Source: Owenia fusiformis (Eukaryota; Annelida; Polychaeta; Sabellida; Oweniidae). From it: a stretch of 64,000 bases of DNA. The notes under the pieces were generated by a model. That model worked only from the letters and a program-made list of their open reading frames with translations. It was not told where the DNA came from and ran no database searches. The stretch covers positions 37,387,375-37,451,374 of the forward strand of contig CAIIXF020000005.1 of the NCBI GenBank assembly GCA_903813345.2, in the 5' to 3' direction. This document shows positions 1-12,600 of the stretch, piece by piece. The translations under genes and the position numbers were made by a program. Numbering within the stretch: the stretch's first letter is position 1; every line of letters starts with the position of its first letter.

Positions 1-639
1 CCCAATTAAAAAAATTCTTCCTGATTTAGGTGGGTTTTATACTTTTATACCATGGACCTGGTTACCAAATTCGTCATCATTCAGTTGTTCTTTTGGGCTT
101 TAGGGCCTGAGTGATAAGCAAACATTTGATTGAATGGTGAATAGTATTAAAGTTCCGTTGCAATGTTTGAAAATATGTTTTTATCATTCATTTACTATTT
201 GTTATGACTTGTGACCTCTAAAAGTTAGTTTTAAATAAATTCAAGATTTTTCCAATAAGATCCTTCAAAAACTACTTTTTCAAATTAAAGAAAAAAGTTT
301 CAGATATCACACTTTGAAAACATTGGGTAAGACTATGATATAAGCCAAAGTGGTTTAAATTTGATATGGGGCCTTGAAATATAAATGGATATTTCAAAAT
401 ATGAACAATTACGTATAGAATGGCTTGGGAGGGCAAATATTGGTGAAATCCTTGTCACCACCCCCTTTTCACATAGTGTAGAAAGAGATAAAGCAACAGA
501 CAGAATGAGTCTAAGAAGTGGACAAATTTTAAGTAAATACATGCACGTTTATCTTTCACCAAAAATTAAATACATTTTTTAATTTCTAACATGCACATTT
601 ATCTTTCACCAAAAATTAAATGCATTGTTTAATTTCTAG
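1..639. other. Probable intron of the adhesion GPCR, with a dispersed repeat
   Basis: No convincing exon is seen here. Positions about 151-362 are a copy of a dispersed repeat that recurs in a longer form at 56636-57350. Positions 541-639 are a 50-bp tandem duplication ending on the splice acceptor of the first visible exon. Confidence 0.5.
541..639 (+). repeat. 50-bp tandem duplication carrying the splice acceptor
   Basis: Unit 541-590 and unit 591-639 differ at only a few bases. The second ends in TTTCTAG, the acceptor used by the exon at 640; the first ends in TTTCTAAC and lacks the AG. Confidence 0.85.
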
Positions 640-3600
640 ATCTTATAAGTCAGAGGCTGAGTTTTGCTGTTTACCAGAAAAATGATTTATTTGTGACTCC
701 GAAGAATAAGGAAAACTTGGAGAAGCGTTTGAATAGTCATGTCATATCAGCTGCAATAGATGGCGTAGTTGTTGAGAATCTTGAAAAACCAATAAAAATT
801 ATATTTAAACCATTACAGGTAAGTACAAACATATATTGTTTTAATATGATTTTTATTTTGATGAGGAGTTTGCAAGATTCACCTTATCATTTTTTTTATT
901 TCACGATAGGATAGAATTAATATTAAGAATGATGAATTTTTTCGATATACATTTTTTCATAATTTATACAGAAAAGTGTTCATTTTTGAATAAGCATGTC
1001 TCATTACTTTTTAAATATATATATTTTAAATATATAAAACTTCTACATCTTTAGAAAAACAAGTTTACTGCCTCCTGTGTCTATTATGAATACACCATGA
1101 ACGATAACAAAGGAGGATGGTCAAATAGAGGGATGGAGATGACAGACATGCAAGATGGCCAGTACATGTGTACCTCTGACCATCTCACAAACTTTGCAGT
1201 TCTTATGGTAAGTCATTTTTTGTTTTTATAAACAAATTTTATTTCATTTATGACTGTTCAAAAGCTAATATATTGCTTCGGATTTATTAGTCTTTTTGTA
1301 TATTTATAGAATTTACATCATACTGTCATACCTAAAATATTGCCCAATCTTTTGGTTTTGGTTTATGTTAATGATTCTTGAAAGGTTTGGAAGACATTCA
1401 TCTGACACTGTGTCTTTATAGTCCTTAGTCATTGGTTGGGACAATAGTGTTTACTTATAGTATCATAATGATGGTTAGAACTGTTCAATATTTGTCTGAC
1501 TGTGCATTTCAATTCTTTTTTAGAATTTCGCAAATCAACTCACATGTTCATATAATTTCAGGACTTTTCAGAGGAGGCGATATCTGAGATTGATCAACTT
1601 GTATTGGGGATCATATCAAAGATTGGCTTGTCCATTTCTATAGCTGGATTAGGCTTTGTGGTCCTCACATTCATCTTCTTCAAGTAAGTACATGTGGAAT
1701 TGAAATGTCCCCCATTATAATATTTTTCACACAAAATCACATTAGTAGAGCAAAGAATATTTACTCATTTATTCACCATTAGAAACATCAATCCTTCTTA
1801 CAATTTGAGCTGGAAAATGGACAAAGTAGCTCGTTAAAAGTGGCTATTAAAAGAGATTAAAACTTTTGATTTAAAACCTATTTTCTGTTTTTTAGGAAAA
1901 TGAGGAAAGCAAGGAGTCAGAAAGTACTGTTCAATCTTGCTCTTGCTCTTCTCTGCTCAAACCTGGTCTTCCTGTTCGGTATTGAGCAAACAAGCAACTA
2001 TATAGGCAAGTCCTCCTTTAAAATACTAAAAATTGCAGCTCACTTTACCCCTTTAACATTTGAAAAACGGTTGTTAAGGAAACTACAGAAACAAAGAAAG
2101 CTATTAGGAAACGACAGATCTGTATACGAAAAATAAGAGGAAAACACCCCTGCAATAAATAGATAGGACCCCTTTAACATACAAAGACAACATAGAATTT
2201 AACAAACATATAAATGAATGTTCCTGAAGATAATGTATAGATATATATTCTGTTAAACTCACATTACCTTGATTAATTGATTAAGAAGACAATATCAAAT
2301 ATCAGATCACCAATAACTATCAAATGGATGTGGATTTATAAACTGATTTGATTGTATTTCAGCTTGTCTTGCCATAGCTGCCCTGTTGCATTATTTCATA
2401 ATGGTGACATTCGCCTGGATGCTGGTAGAAGGGATCGTGCAATATTTGAACTTCGTCAAGGTGATGGGAACCTACATTCCACGTTTCATGAGAAAGACTG
2501 TTTTCCCTTGTTGGTGTAAGTCCTGCATGTTTAAATCATCTATGTTTTTTGTGATTGCAATTGTTCAGTGAGTTTATATGTCTTATTTCAGCATTGTTAC
2601 TTTATCTTTGCTCATTTCATAAAAGCCTTGTCATTTCATATAAATGTACCTTTGTACTTCTGTTGTTTGTTTTCATCTCTGCATCAGGGTTCTTGTGACA
2701 CCCTCTTTGTTTCCGAATTCTAAACTCTGGGGCAGATCTGGGAATTGACAATGGGCTCAAAAAATATGTTTTGGGAGCTCATTACCATTAATTTCTTTTT
2801 CAAAAATCCCCATTTTAAACAGGCCCAAGAAGTTGCATTTTTAGGCTCAGTCAAAAATAGATTTGACCCCCCTCCCAGATTTGCAAGTGATACTAAGTAT
2901 GTTCCTGCATGAGTGTTACTGTTTGTTGTAGTGGTCCCTCTTGTGCCTGTGATAGTTGTGCTTGCAGTAGACTACAACCTCTACAGGGGAGGGGATCCTT
3001 AGTAAGTGTTCTTTGTAATTTCATGTTAGCTTCATAAATGTGGACTCGTACTAGGTCAGGTTTGACATGAACATTGCATTTAGATTGATCCCTTAAATTT
3101 CACTGAATCAATTACCCAAATGCGAGTAGGTAGTTACCAGTTTCACCACCAGGTGGCTGATTCGTGTCAATTAACATGGCAGGTATATAAGAAAGTTCAC
3201 TTAAACTTGAATATTATCAATTTAAGTGGCTCAATTTTCATATAACCCTTATGTGTCTGATACTTATACTAATGAAAATATGTCCAGTAAAGAAAAATAT
3301 TATCTGTCCACTCAAAGAAAAGATATTTCATTTTTTGTGATTTTATAGCATGGGGTCTATGGGGAATCTCCCCGAGCTAGAAGTCACATTTTCAAAGAAA
3401 ATTAATTTTTCAAAGTTGACAAACACTTTTTAAAACCACATTTCTAGATGTAATTTTGCATGTAGATTTCAAATATGATATTACTTTGACTGAATTTTGA
3501 TGACGTAAATCAAGATTATTTCTACTCGCATCTGGGTTATTGACATAAATTGTGTTTAGGTCAACATTTGAAAATAGCAGAGCCATGGAGAGAGTTTACC

Positions 3601-4550
3601 TACTGTGATAAAGTTTACCATATTTCATATCCCTGTGAAACCTGGTAATAAAAATTTGTTTCTTTTCTCTTTCAGCTGCTGGATGGCACTCTATCCATTC
3701 TATTTTGCATTCTTGATCCCCATTGGTGTGATCATAATCATCAACCTGATTATATTTACCCTGGTACTAAAGGGAATTACATGTGATCGCCAGACCTCAG
3801 GACTCAGGGTAAATAAAAGCCGTAATGACATGCGACTTCTCGAGTTCAATGCAGCATTTGCAGTGTTTGTTGTACTTGGTAAGTTTAAGCTTATTTTATG
3901 TCATAAGTACATGCACTTTGAAATAAATATAGCTTTCAAATTGATCATGAATTTGAATATGTAGACATATTGTGGTCTCCAACTCTTTTTTTATGAAGGC
4001 ATTTGGTGTCTGGCATTCGGCATCTGAATCAAATGCTTTTGGTGGTGAGGTGACATTTTGAATGTTAATGCATTGTGCTTAATTTTGATTTGAATATTAA
4101 AATGAAATAACATATTTTTCAGGACTGACTTGGGTATTTGGATTCTTTGCCATAAATGAAGCTCGTATTATATTCCAATACCTCTTCTGCATTTTCAATT
4201 CCATCCAAGGCTTCCTTATATTCGTATTCCACTGTATACGTGAGAAACATGTCAGGGACATGTGGTACGCATGCTGCTGTCCTAAAAAGCGTGGAGAAAA
4301 GAAATACCATTCTGTGACGGGAAGTACAGCAAATTCCAAAACTGACCAATCAAAAGACACTAGGACGTCCAACATTTCGAGCACTGGATCGCACCATGTG
4401 GATATCCCTCGCAAAGGAAACAGCATTAGTGACGGTCCACTATATGACAATCAGAGCCAAGGATCTGACACTCATCAGGCTCAGCATTATGAGAATCCAG
4501 CTTATAATTTGGATGCAAATAAAAACGGGTTGCAGAAAAATATCATATAG
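640..4550 (+). CDS. Adhesion G-protein-coupled receptor (class B2), 3' part: GAIN end, GPS, 7TM, tail
   Basis: Eight exons join in one frame with consistent phases: 640-818, 1055-1207, 1562-1683, 1896-2005, 2363-2515, 2932-3001, 3676-3878, 4123-4550 (stop 4548-4550), giving 471 residues. Earlier exons must lie left of the window because the first exon opens mid-codon in the GAIN domain (FAVYQKNDLF). Exon 2 carries the GPS, ending DHLTNFAVLM, where autoproteolysis would fall between L and T. TM1-TM7 follow; hallmarks are LVEG after TM3, the TM3 Cys (ACLAIAALL) and ECL2 Cys-Trp (YCWMALYPFYF), and GLTWVFGFFA in TM6. The roughly 110-residue tail is hydrophilic, Ser/Thr-rich and contains NPAY, an NPxY-type endocytosis motif. 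Only two of the usual four GPS cysteines are present. The intron after TM2 has a GC donor at 2006. Class assignment is secure; subfamily and ligand cannot be told without the missing ectodomain. Confidence 0.93.
3108..3543 (-). mobile_element. MITE family A, copy 1 (intronic)
   Basis: This element of about 436 bp has imperfect terminal inverted repeats of about 22 bp containing ATGCGAGTAG at one end and CTACTCGCAT at the other. It lies in the adhesion GPCR intron between the TM4 and TM5 exons. Related copies are at 26837-27280 (opposite orientation), 51090-51423 and 60696-61035. The internal motif ACCACCAGGTGGCTGATTCG is shared with variation. Confidence 0.8.
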
Positions 4551-4629
4551 GAACATTAAGACTTACATGTCTGAGATAAACAGAATTAGCCAGAGTCTAA
4601 TGTTGAAAGTGTTCCATTGTGTAACATAA

Positions 4630-5317
4630 ACAGCAATAGACTATGAACATAAGCCATATGTGTAACGTGTATAATATTATCCATTTGATAACATCAACAA
4701 CATTACCAAGTGTATTACATAAAGAGAGAGAAGCATAAACAACATCAGTTTAAGTGTGTAACATGAACAACAATAGACTATGAACATAAGCCATATGTGT
4801 AACGTGTATAATATTATCCATTTGATAACATCAACAACATTACCAAGTGTATTACATAAAGAGAGAGAAGCATAAACAACATCAGTTTAAGTGTGTAACA
4901 TGAACAACAATAGACTATGAACATAAGCCATATGTGTAACGTGTATAATATTATCCATTTGATAACATCAACAACATTACCTTGTGTATGACATAAAGAG
5001 AGAGAAGCATAAACAACATCAGTTTAAGTGTGTAACATGAACAACAATAGACTATGAACATAAGCCATATGTGTAACGTGTATAATATTATCCATTTGAT
5101 AACATCAACAACATTACCAAGTGTATTACATAAAGAGAGAGAAGCATAAACAACATCAGTTTAAGTGTGTAACATGAACAACAATAGACTATGAACATAA
5201 GCCATATGTGTAACGTGTATAATATTATCCATTTGATAACATCAACAACATTACCAAGTGTATTACATAAAGAGAGAGAAGCATAAACAACATCAGTTTA
5301 AGTGTGTAACATGAACA
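4630..5317 (+). repeat. 137-bp minisatellite, five copies, in the adhesion GPCR 3' flank
   Basis: The anchor CAATAGACTATGAACATAAG recurs at 4634, 4771, 4908, 5045 and 5182, exactly 137 bp apart. The copies are nearly identical, so amplification is recent. The array starts about 80 bp after the stop codon and is probably transcribed as 3' UTR. Confidence 0.95.
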
Positions 5318-8300
5318 ACATGGGTAAAAATGTAACACAAAGATTGCCAAAAGGATAAATTGAGCCACACATCAAAAGCGATGCATACAACATTTGCTAT
5401 TGTGTTACTCAAATCTGAAACATCACCTGATTACTTTAGCATTTTTGTGAGAAATGTGATCTTTAATCATTATTACTGGTACAAATCTACCAAGCATTTG
5501 ATACTTGCATTTTATATATTTGACTGTTTTACAGGGTGACCTATAAAAACCAACCTTCTAATTGTGGAATTACTCTCTCAATTTTGATGGAATCTTCTCA
5601 ATTTTTCTTGTTCTTGTAGAGTGTATGCAATGTAACACTCAGTGATGAACGCATATTTTGTTTAAGTAGCTTTTGTAATAGTCCAATATATTTAAAAAAG
5701 CAATTTTGAGTTTGCAAAATAAGAGGGTTGAATTTTTGGGGTCACTCTGTAAGTTTTTGTACTTGACTACCACATTGAGATTATATATAGACCCAATGCT
5801 TAATGAATGTGGGCTACGAGGCTTTGGGATTCACTGTATATGAGAGTCCTGTTTGAAGGGGTCTGGATACCATCAAATATCATAATGTTTGAATATCTAA
5901 ACATACATGTATGTAAAACATTAGACAGCAATAATTTTGCACATCAACTACTAAAAATTAAGGAAACTTAAACAAAATAGACTTCCCATACATGAATATT
6001 AAAGACAAGCATCTGAATTCTCAAAATGGATCCAAATCACTTGTCTTACTAATGTGATGTTTTAATGGTGGTTTAGTTATTTTTCAAACTTAACATTCTA
6101 AAAAATATATTTTCGATTGTATTGATATATATTCTTCATTACTTAATTATTAAGTTAAAACATACATATTGCAAAACTTATTTTCACCAATTTTGGAGGA
6201 ATGGCTTTCTAATGGTAAATACCCTCCATACTTCAGATACAGTGAATTCCAAGGGATATATTATATGTTTGAGTGCTATATTTTCATAAAAATATGTATA
6301 TATAAAGAACTTTTACAATAAATGACCAATTTTTGCTAGATAAACTCTTTTGATAAGTATTTTTTGACTAAACTTAAATATGCTTTTTGAAATTCTTTAA
6401 AGTGTTGTAATCAACATAATACAATTTTTCAATACAATTTTGAATTTTTATCCAAGAGAATGTTAGCTTTTTGGTAATTTTTTACATCAACAATTGTATG
6501 TACTATGGTAAGTGTAAATATTCAATTTGTACTGTTTACATGTTATCAGATATTTCCAGTGTTTTGTGTTTTTCAAGTTATGCATTTATTATTTAGGAAA
6601 AATATGAGATCTTCATTAAAATTATTTCTCATGTTTTCGATTCACTCTTTTTGTAAATTATTGCAATGAAACATTTAGAGTTTACAATTTATATGCATGT
6701 TCAAACATTTCCACAGATTTGTGAATATGGGATAAGGTGGACCAACCAAGAAAAATAAGGTGGACAAACCGTCATCATGTCATCCACGAATTTGCTTGAT
6801 TTATTCTACTAAGTTTACCTTAATGGCATGCTATTTACTATCAAGTTGCCATTTATTTAATACTAAGAATATATATTTCTAAATTTTTACAAAATTGTAT
6901 TACTGTTGTATCTTTCAAGCCTACTTAGTTTGTGATTTAGCAGGTGAGGTTTTTGACCCTTATTCATTTGTAAAGCCTTTTGACAATGAGGTATAACAAG
7001 GAAAGCTTCTGAAAGATCCGTTTTGACAAAATGTTTCATGCAGAAAAGCAATATTGACAGTTTAAGGGTAGCAAGTTTATTCCCAGATTTTCAAATGATC
7101 GATTTGAATTTTATAACGAGACTATCCCAAATTCAAAATCCAACAGAGAACTAAAACCTGGGAAGCTGAATCTGACATAACTATCTCTCACCATCAGTTG
7201 GTCTAGAAACTCTATGAATGATATATTTGTATTGATATTGAATTGACTTGTAAAAATTGAAACGAGTAATAGTTCAAAGGGTAGTTTTTATTGTCTTGTT
7301 GATGAAATATAAACGAGACCTGACAAAAATGATTTCAAGAACAATAGTCATGTTAAATTCAAACCCATATAGCCGTGCCTTAAACCTTTTCTAAATAATT
7401 GTCTAATTTTTTTCTGAAAATTGCAAAAGTTTCTAATCTTCGTTTTTCTGAATTTGACAAGTTTCAAGTCTGCCCATCAACTAAGGCCCACTCATTTTAA
7501 TTTTCCCTCTATCTACTCACTGATTTAGATAAAAGTTAAACAAAACATGAGTGTGACTTGTAACTTGTTAATATGCCTCGATACATTAAACGTATCACAT
7601 CTAAATAACAGATGCAGTATTTTTATTTTCATATATATTATTTTTTATTAAACTGTAAGTATTAATAATAGGTATTAATAATTATAACAATAAGTACAAG
7701 TTAAAAATGGCTAAAATTTTACATAAACCTTTTATTCAGCCATTTAGCATGGCGACAAAATTAACATGCTTATATACATGTAGATAACTAAGTACTGTAT
7801 ATGGCATCGACACATAAAGAACACATTCATATATTTATTAGAGTATATTACTGACCCATTTTTCTAAATATACATGTATAAATACATTTGTCCACAAAGA
7901 TGATTGCCTTTTTGATCATCTACGAATAATTGCTTGTTACTGTAAAATGAGTCAAAATTCCCGATAATTACAACACTCTCTCGTAATTACATTCAAAAAG
8001 CATTCAAAATATAAGAAGCGACCAGCGCTTTTAGTATTAAATAGTCCAACTTGATTGATGACATTCATTAAATGTGAACATCTAGGAGTATACTGTAGAT
8101 ATGTGCATTTAATTACTTATTTCTTCCTTATGTATGCTTTATATAAGTTTATAAATGAAGCATTATACTTAGTTTAATATAATACAATTTTACCCTTTCA
8201 TCCATTAGTCAACATTAAAGAGACCATGATGGAAAATACAAAATTCAAAGTTTTGATTCAAATATACTGAAATAACACTTCAAACAAATAAGTAAATGGT

Positions 8301-9604
8301 TGTTTTCATTATATCATTTATGTACTAGTGTACTAGTATATATAGGCACTACATTGACCATACAGCGACTGTCCCTGAGGTGGAAGATATATGCCAGCTG
8401 CAAGGCACTACATTTCACACAAGATCAGTGTCACATACTTTAACTTACAATCACATGATTTAACAAGTACATGGAAACCAATGAACATTGATTATACAGT
8501 ACTTATAATGAACAAACTGAAACAATTTGGTGAATTGGATACACAATAAACAACATTTTCATTTCAAAGTTTGATTCAATTACATACATCATGAATTTGT
8601 GGAATGTTCTTCATATTTTATTGAATGTTCTGTATTACTGCAGCTTTTCATTCCTTCAATATTAACTTATTAAATTATTGTTAACATCTTAATCTCATTT
8701 TGTGTTAAAAAAGAGATAAATTATGTCTATCTATCAGATATTATAAAAATATACAATGTTATAATCTAGCTCCAGTGACAATTATATGTACGAATAATGT
8801 TAAATTATTTACAATATGATCATATCATAAAGCATTATAAAATTGGTCCCACTTTTGTATAAATTCTATAATGCAAATACAGGTTAAAATCAGCCTTTAC
8901 CTACACTACATTTGTATTACTATGATATGATACAGTATGATACAAAACAAAATGCATAGTATTTTACTTAAAAGATACAAAAGCATCTTTAAGCGGAATG
9001 TCTTAAAATTTGAAACCTTAAAAATGACAAAGATCATCATTAAGGATGTTATCTGGTCTTATTTTTTTGTGATTGTAATAAAACTTTTGTATCCATGAAT
9101 TTATGATTTCCTAGTTGGTAAAATTAAGGTCTGTATATAGGACCAGATATTCTCTCCAAATCATACATTGTTTAAGTTATTTTCAAAAATAACTTTTTCT
9201 TTCAACTCTCAGAAAGGCTTAGTTGAGGTATACAAGTATACTTGATATTTCTAAAATAAAATTAAGTGTCAATATCAACATCCATCAATTTCGATGTGCA
9301 CTTTGGGGAGAGACTAATTTCCATCTTGCACATTTCAATAATGTTTCTGTCCTAACTCAACCTAGTTATTTTCTTGGCCTTCTAATGTCTATCCATAAAT
9401 GAATCGGATCTATAAAAACTGGCAAGATGTTTATTGCAAAATAGAATGTTGGTTCCCATTATACAATGGAGCTATGAACCAAATCAGTCAATTTCTTAGC
9501 CTTACTCCTTTATCCAATGAGGGTTTCACAAAATTTATATGGGATTTCTTGGTCTGGAGAAATAAGACTACAGTACCGTTAAACAACTGGCCTATTTCCT
9601 TGGC
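5318..9604. other. AT-rich intergenic DNA and likely 3' UTRs, no gene seen
   Basis: No ORF with coding character or conserved motif is seen on either strand. The stretch separates two convergent genes, so parts are probably their 3' UTRs. Several AATAAA-like signals exist on both strands, but none can be assigned. Confidence 0.6.
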
Positions 9605-12600
9605 CTAATTCCTCTGTGCAATCAGGAGAAGACACACAGAAATAAGAATAATGTAGGTAGGGAACTGTAAATCGATACTTGTTGCCCTATTGGAGGGGGG
9701 AGGCTGTTTAGGGGGTGGGGTTAACCCTGGCACAATTGGAGCTAGGCTGTCTGGATATTCCGCTGTATTCCTTTCAAAACACCACATCTCTGGGTCATTC
9801 ATTCCTGAAATAGCAACATCAATGATGTTATTGCAAACAGAATCCCTACAGGTTATTTAATGGGAGGTTTTGAATTTTGATACAGGGCATATCTGAGGGA
9901 AATACAATATATCTATCCAAAGGGCCAAGGGTTGATATATTGTATTTACAGAAGGATATACCCTGTATCAAAATCGAGCATTTTATAACTGGTTTATCCT
10001 ATACTTAGTAGATAATGAAGAGGAGTAGACTATTAAGTATGCATTGAATGTTATGGAACCCTCATGTAATAATTACAAATGATAATTAGAATCAAAATAT
10101 GAATATTTTATCTCTTAACATAAAACTAAATTCCAGGGGAATGCTGATGAGCGGGTGATATATTTATCTCCAGTTGATATCCTATATGATAAAATGACAG
10201 GCATTGGAGGTGATATGTCATTCTTTTCTCCATCCAGAAAATAAATCTTTTTTCTTACTGACCTGGTGGACTTATAACGAATCTGTACCAAAATGTGACA
10301 TCATCCTCAGAGCAGGCGGCATCACAGAAATATTCAAAATACACTGTGTCAGCCATTGCCTGTCTGCACTCATATATCTTGTGTTGTTCACATAACTGGT
10401 TGGCCGCGTTTTGATCTGTTACACTGAAATATAAGCATTGAATATCAGATCGTGGCTGGTGGGGTATTATGGGTGAGGACCACAAATCTCAGAAATTGAT
10501 TCATTTGAAATTTTGATGAACTTTTAATGTTCATTATCTGAAATAAAATGATTCACTCATTCATTCAAATATTTGAAAACAAACTTTGAATTGTTAAATC
10601 TGAACCTAAACAGCTCTAAAATATCTTCAATTCATAATAAATATGTGATCAATAGACTTGGACATATCAATGCATGAGAAATGCCTGTTTAAGAAAGCAA
10701 GCTGACAGATTCCAAGTTGAAAAAATTAATTTTCTACATGAACTATTTTGTGAGCTTCAGAAACTTCAGAAAAAAGATTTATTTCCAAGTCTATTGATAG
10801 TCAGTGTGAGTTACAAACATTATGAATTAAAAATAGTTTAATTAGCCATTTAAAAGTGATTATACGCACTTCATTGTAAATTGATTTGAAAAATATTGTG
10901 AACCTACATGTGAGGGAAATAAAACCTTACTTCCAACATGAACATGAATTGTGGTGAAGAACTATTTTACATATGGTCAAGGGAAATTTTGTGTGTTATT
11001 TGTAGATCTTCGTTGGTAATTTTATGTGAAAAATTGCTTTAAACCTCCTAATTCAAAACATTAAAATGAAAACATGTTATTGAAACAAATTCATGGTGAC
11101 TATCCAGGCCCCGTATATCACGAGCAAGTTCCCGCTGACATCGCGAGCAATCGAGCTCGAGTTAGAATCAGGGCCTTGAGAGATATAAAATATAGTTATA
11201 ATTGAAGAACGTCGTTGCCCTGCTATTGAAATAGCAATTATACTATGAAATAAACTTGTACTGAATTTCACTTACTAAAGTTTCATAGAAAATTTTTATA
11301 TTTCAATTTATCATATATCACAAGGCCCCGCTTCTACAAATGAGCTCCTTGCTTGCTATGTCAGCGGAGCCTGGATAGTCTCAGTGAAATTGTTAGGGCC
11401 GGGTACACCATGGGATGTCATCCACTAATCGCAGAGTTCCAGACACCATCTACTTTTTTCCTTTAATCTCCCTGGATGATTGACGTTTTGGGAAGGAGCG
11501 AAGTAGATGATCTCTGGAGCCCTAATTCTATGGATTGGTATGTGGATTGTGCAGTATTGGTCAACATATTGTTTTACCTTATAGCTACACTGAAAGTAAA
11601 ATAGAGCAAAAAAATAAAGCAACGCATAACAATATTTCATGAAATGTCTAAAAGAGAATGACTGATACAAATGGCTTCATTTGAAAGCCATATCAGTTTA
11701 CAACCATGAAATCACAATACTGACGTGAAACAGTTCTCTTTCCTGCTCATTTGAGGGCACAAAATTGAATTTTATTGAAAAGCATTAAATGAACTGCATT
11801 ATATATTTAGAGCTAACAAAAACATTCATACGTAAGACCCAGCAAATTAAATGTATATGTTGAGACTATGTATTAAGTGTAATAGAAGTTCTAGCTTACC
11901 AAAGTCTTGCGATGGGATCAGTTTCTGCCTGAAAAAACATAACAATCAATCAGTTTATCTCAAGAACAGTTTGTACCAATACAGCTCAGTGGCAGAGGGT
12001 GTTGTACCTATTAGTAATGCCCCTGGATTTGACCACTGCTTTAGTCAAAACTAGTTTACTTGTTTCGTCAAAATCTTTTAAGTATCCTAGTTTACATAGT
12101 CAGTTTACATAGTCAAAATCTTTTAAGTATCCTAGTTTACATAGTCAATGACTAATAGTCATAGAAAAGGCTAACATCAATAAATATGGAATATATACCC
12201 AAAAGAAAATGTTACCTTCATTGGTGGTAAACAGAACACAATACATCAGATGATGAATACCATGTTAAATGAAAAATTGTAACAAGGCTTTAACATGCAA
12301 AATGTCACCATCTGCCATTTGATACAAATGCCAAACACCGACCATTGGATGCCGTCACAAAAAAGTTGGAGATAATAACAATATGCCACCAATTGTGGTT
12401 GTGGCATAAAAATGTTAGAATGATCTAACTTTAACCAACACTCTATAGGTTGCAGTTGTGGTACATGTAGGTAGCTTCAAAAAGGCTTCAAGCAAATCTT
12501 TAAAAAAACTTTGCTTATCAAGTGTTTGAAGATGGGTTTTGTATAGCTGGCTCAGCTCAACACAAATAAGCCATCACTTTAGGCAGGGCTCTCACTAGGC

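Noticed and set aside
385-582. 65-codon frame upstream of the adhesion GPCR exon
   Set aside because: It does not resemble GAIN-domain sequence, has no usable acceptor, and runs into the 50-bp duplication.
11970-12050. Second tRNA-like stretch (CAGCTCAGTGGCAGAG)
   Set aside because: Only the A-box-like part is convincing; the anticodon arm and T arm do not fold. At most an old SINE remnant.
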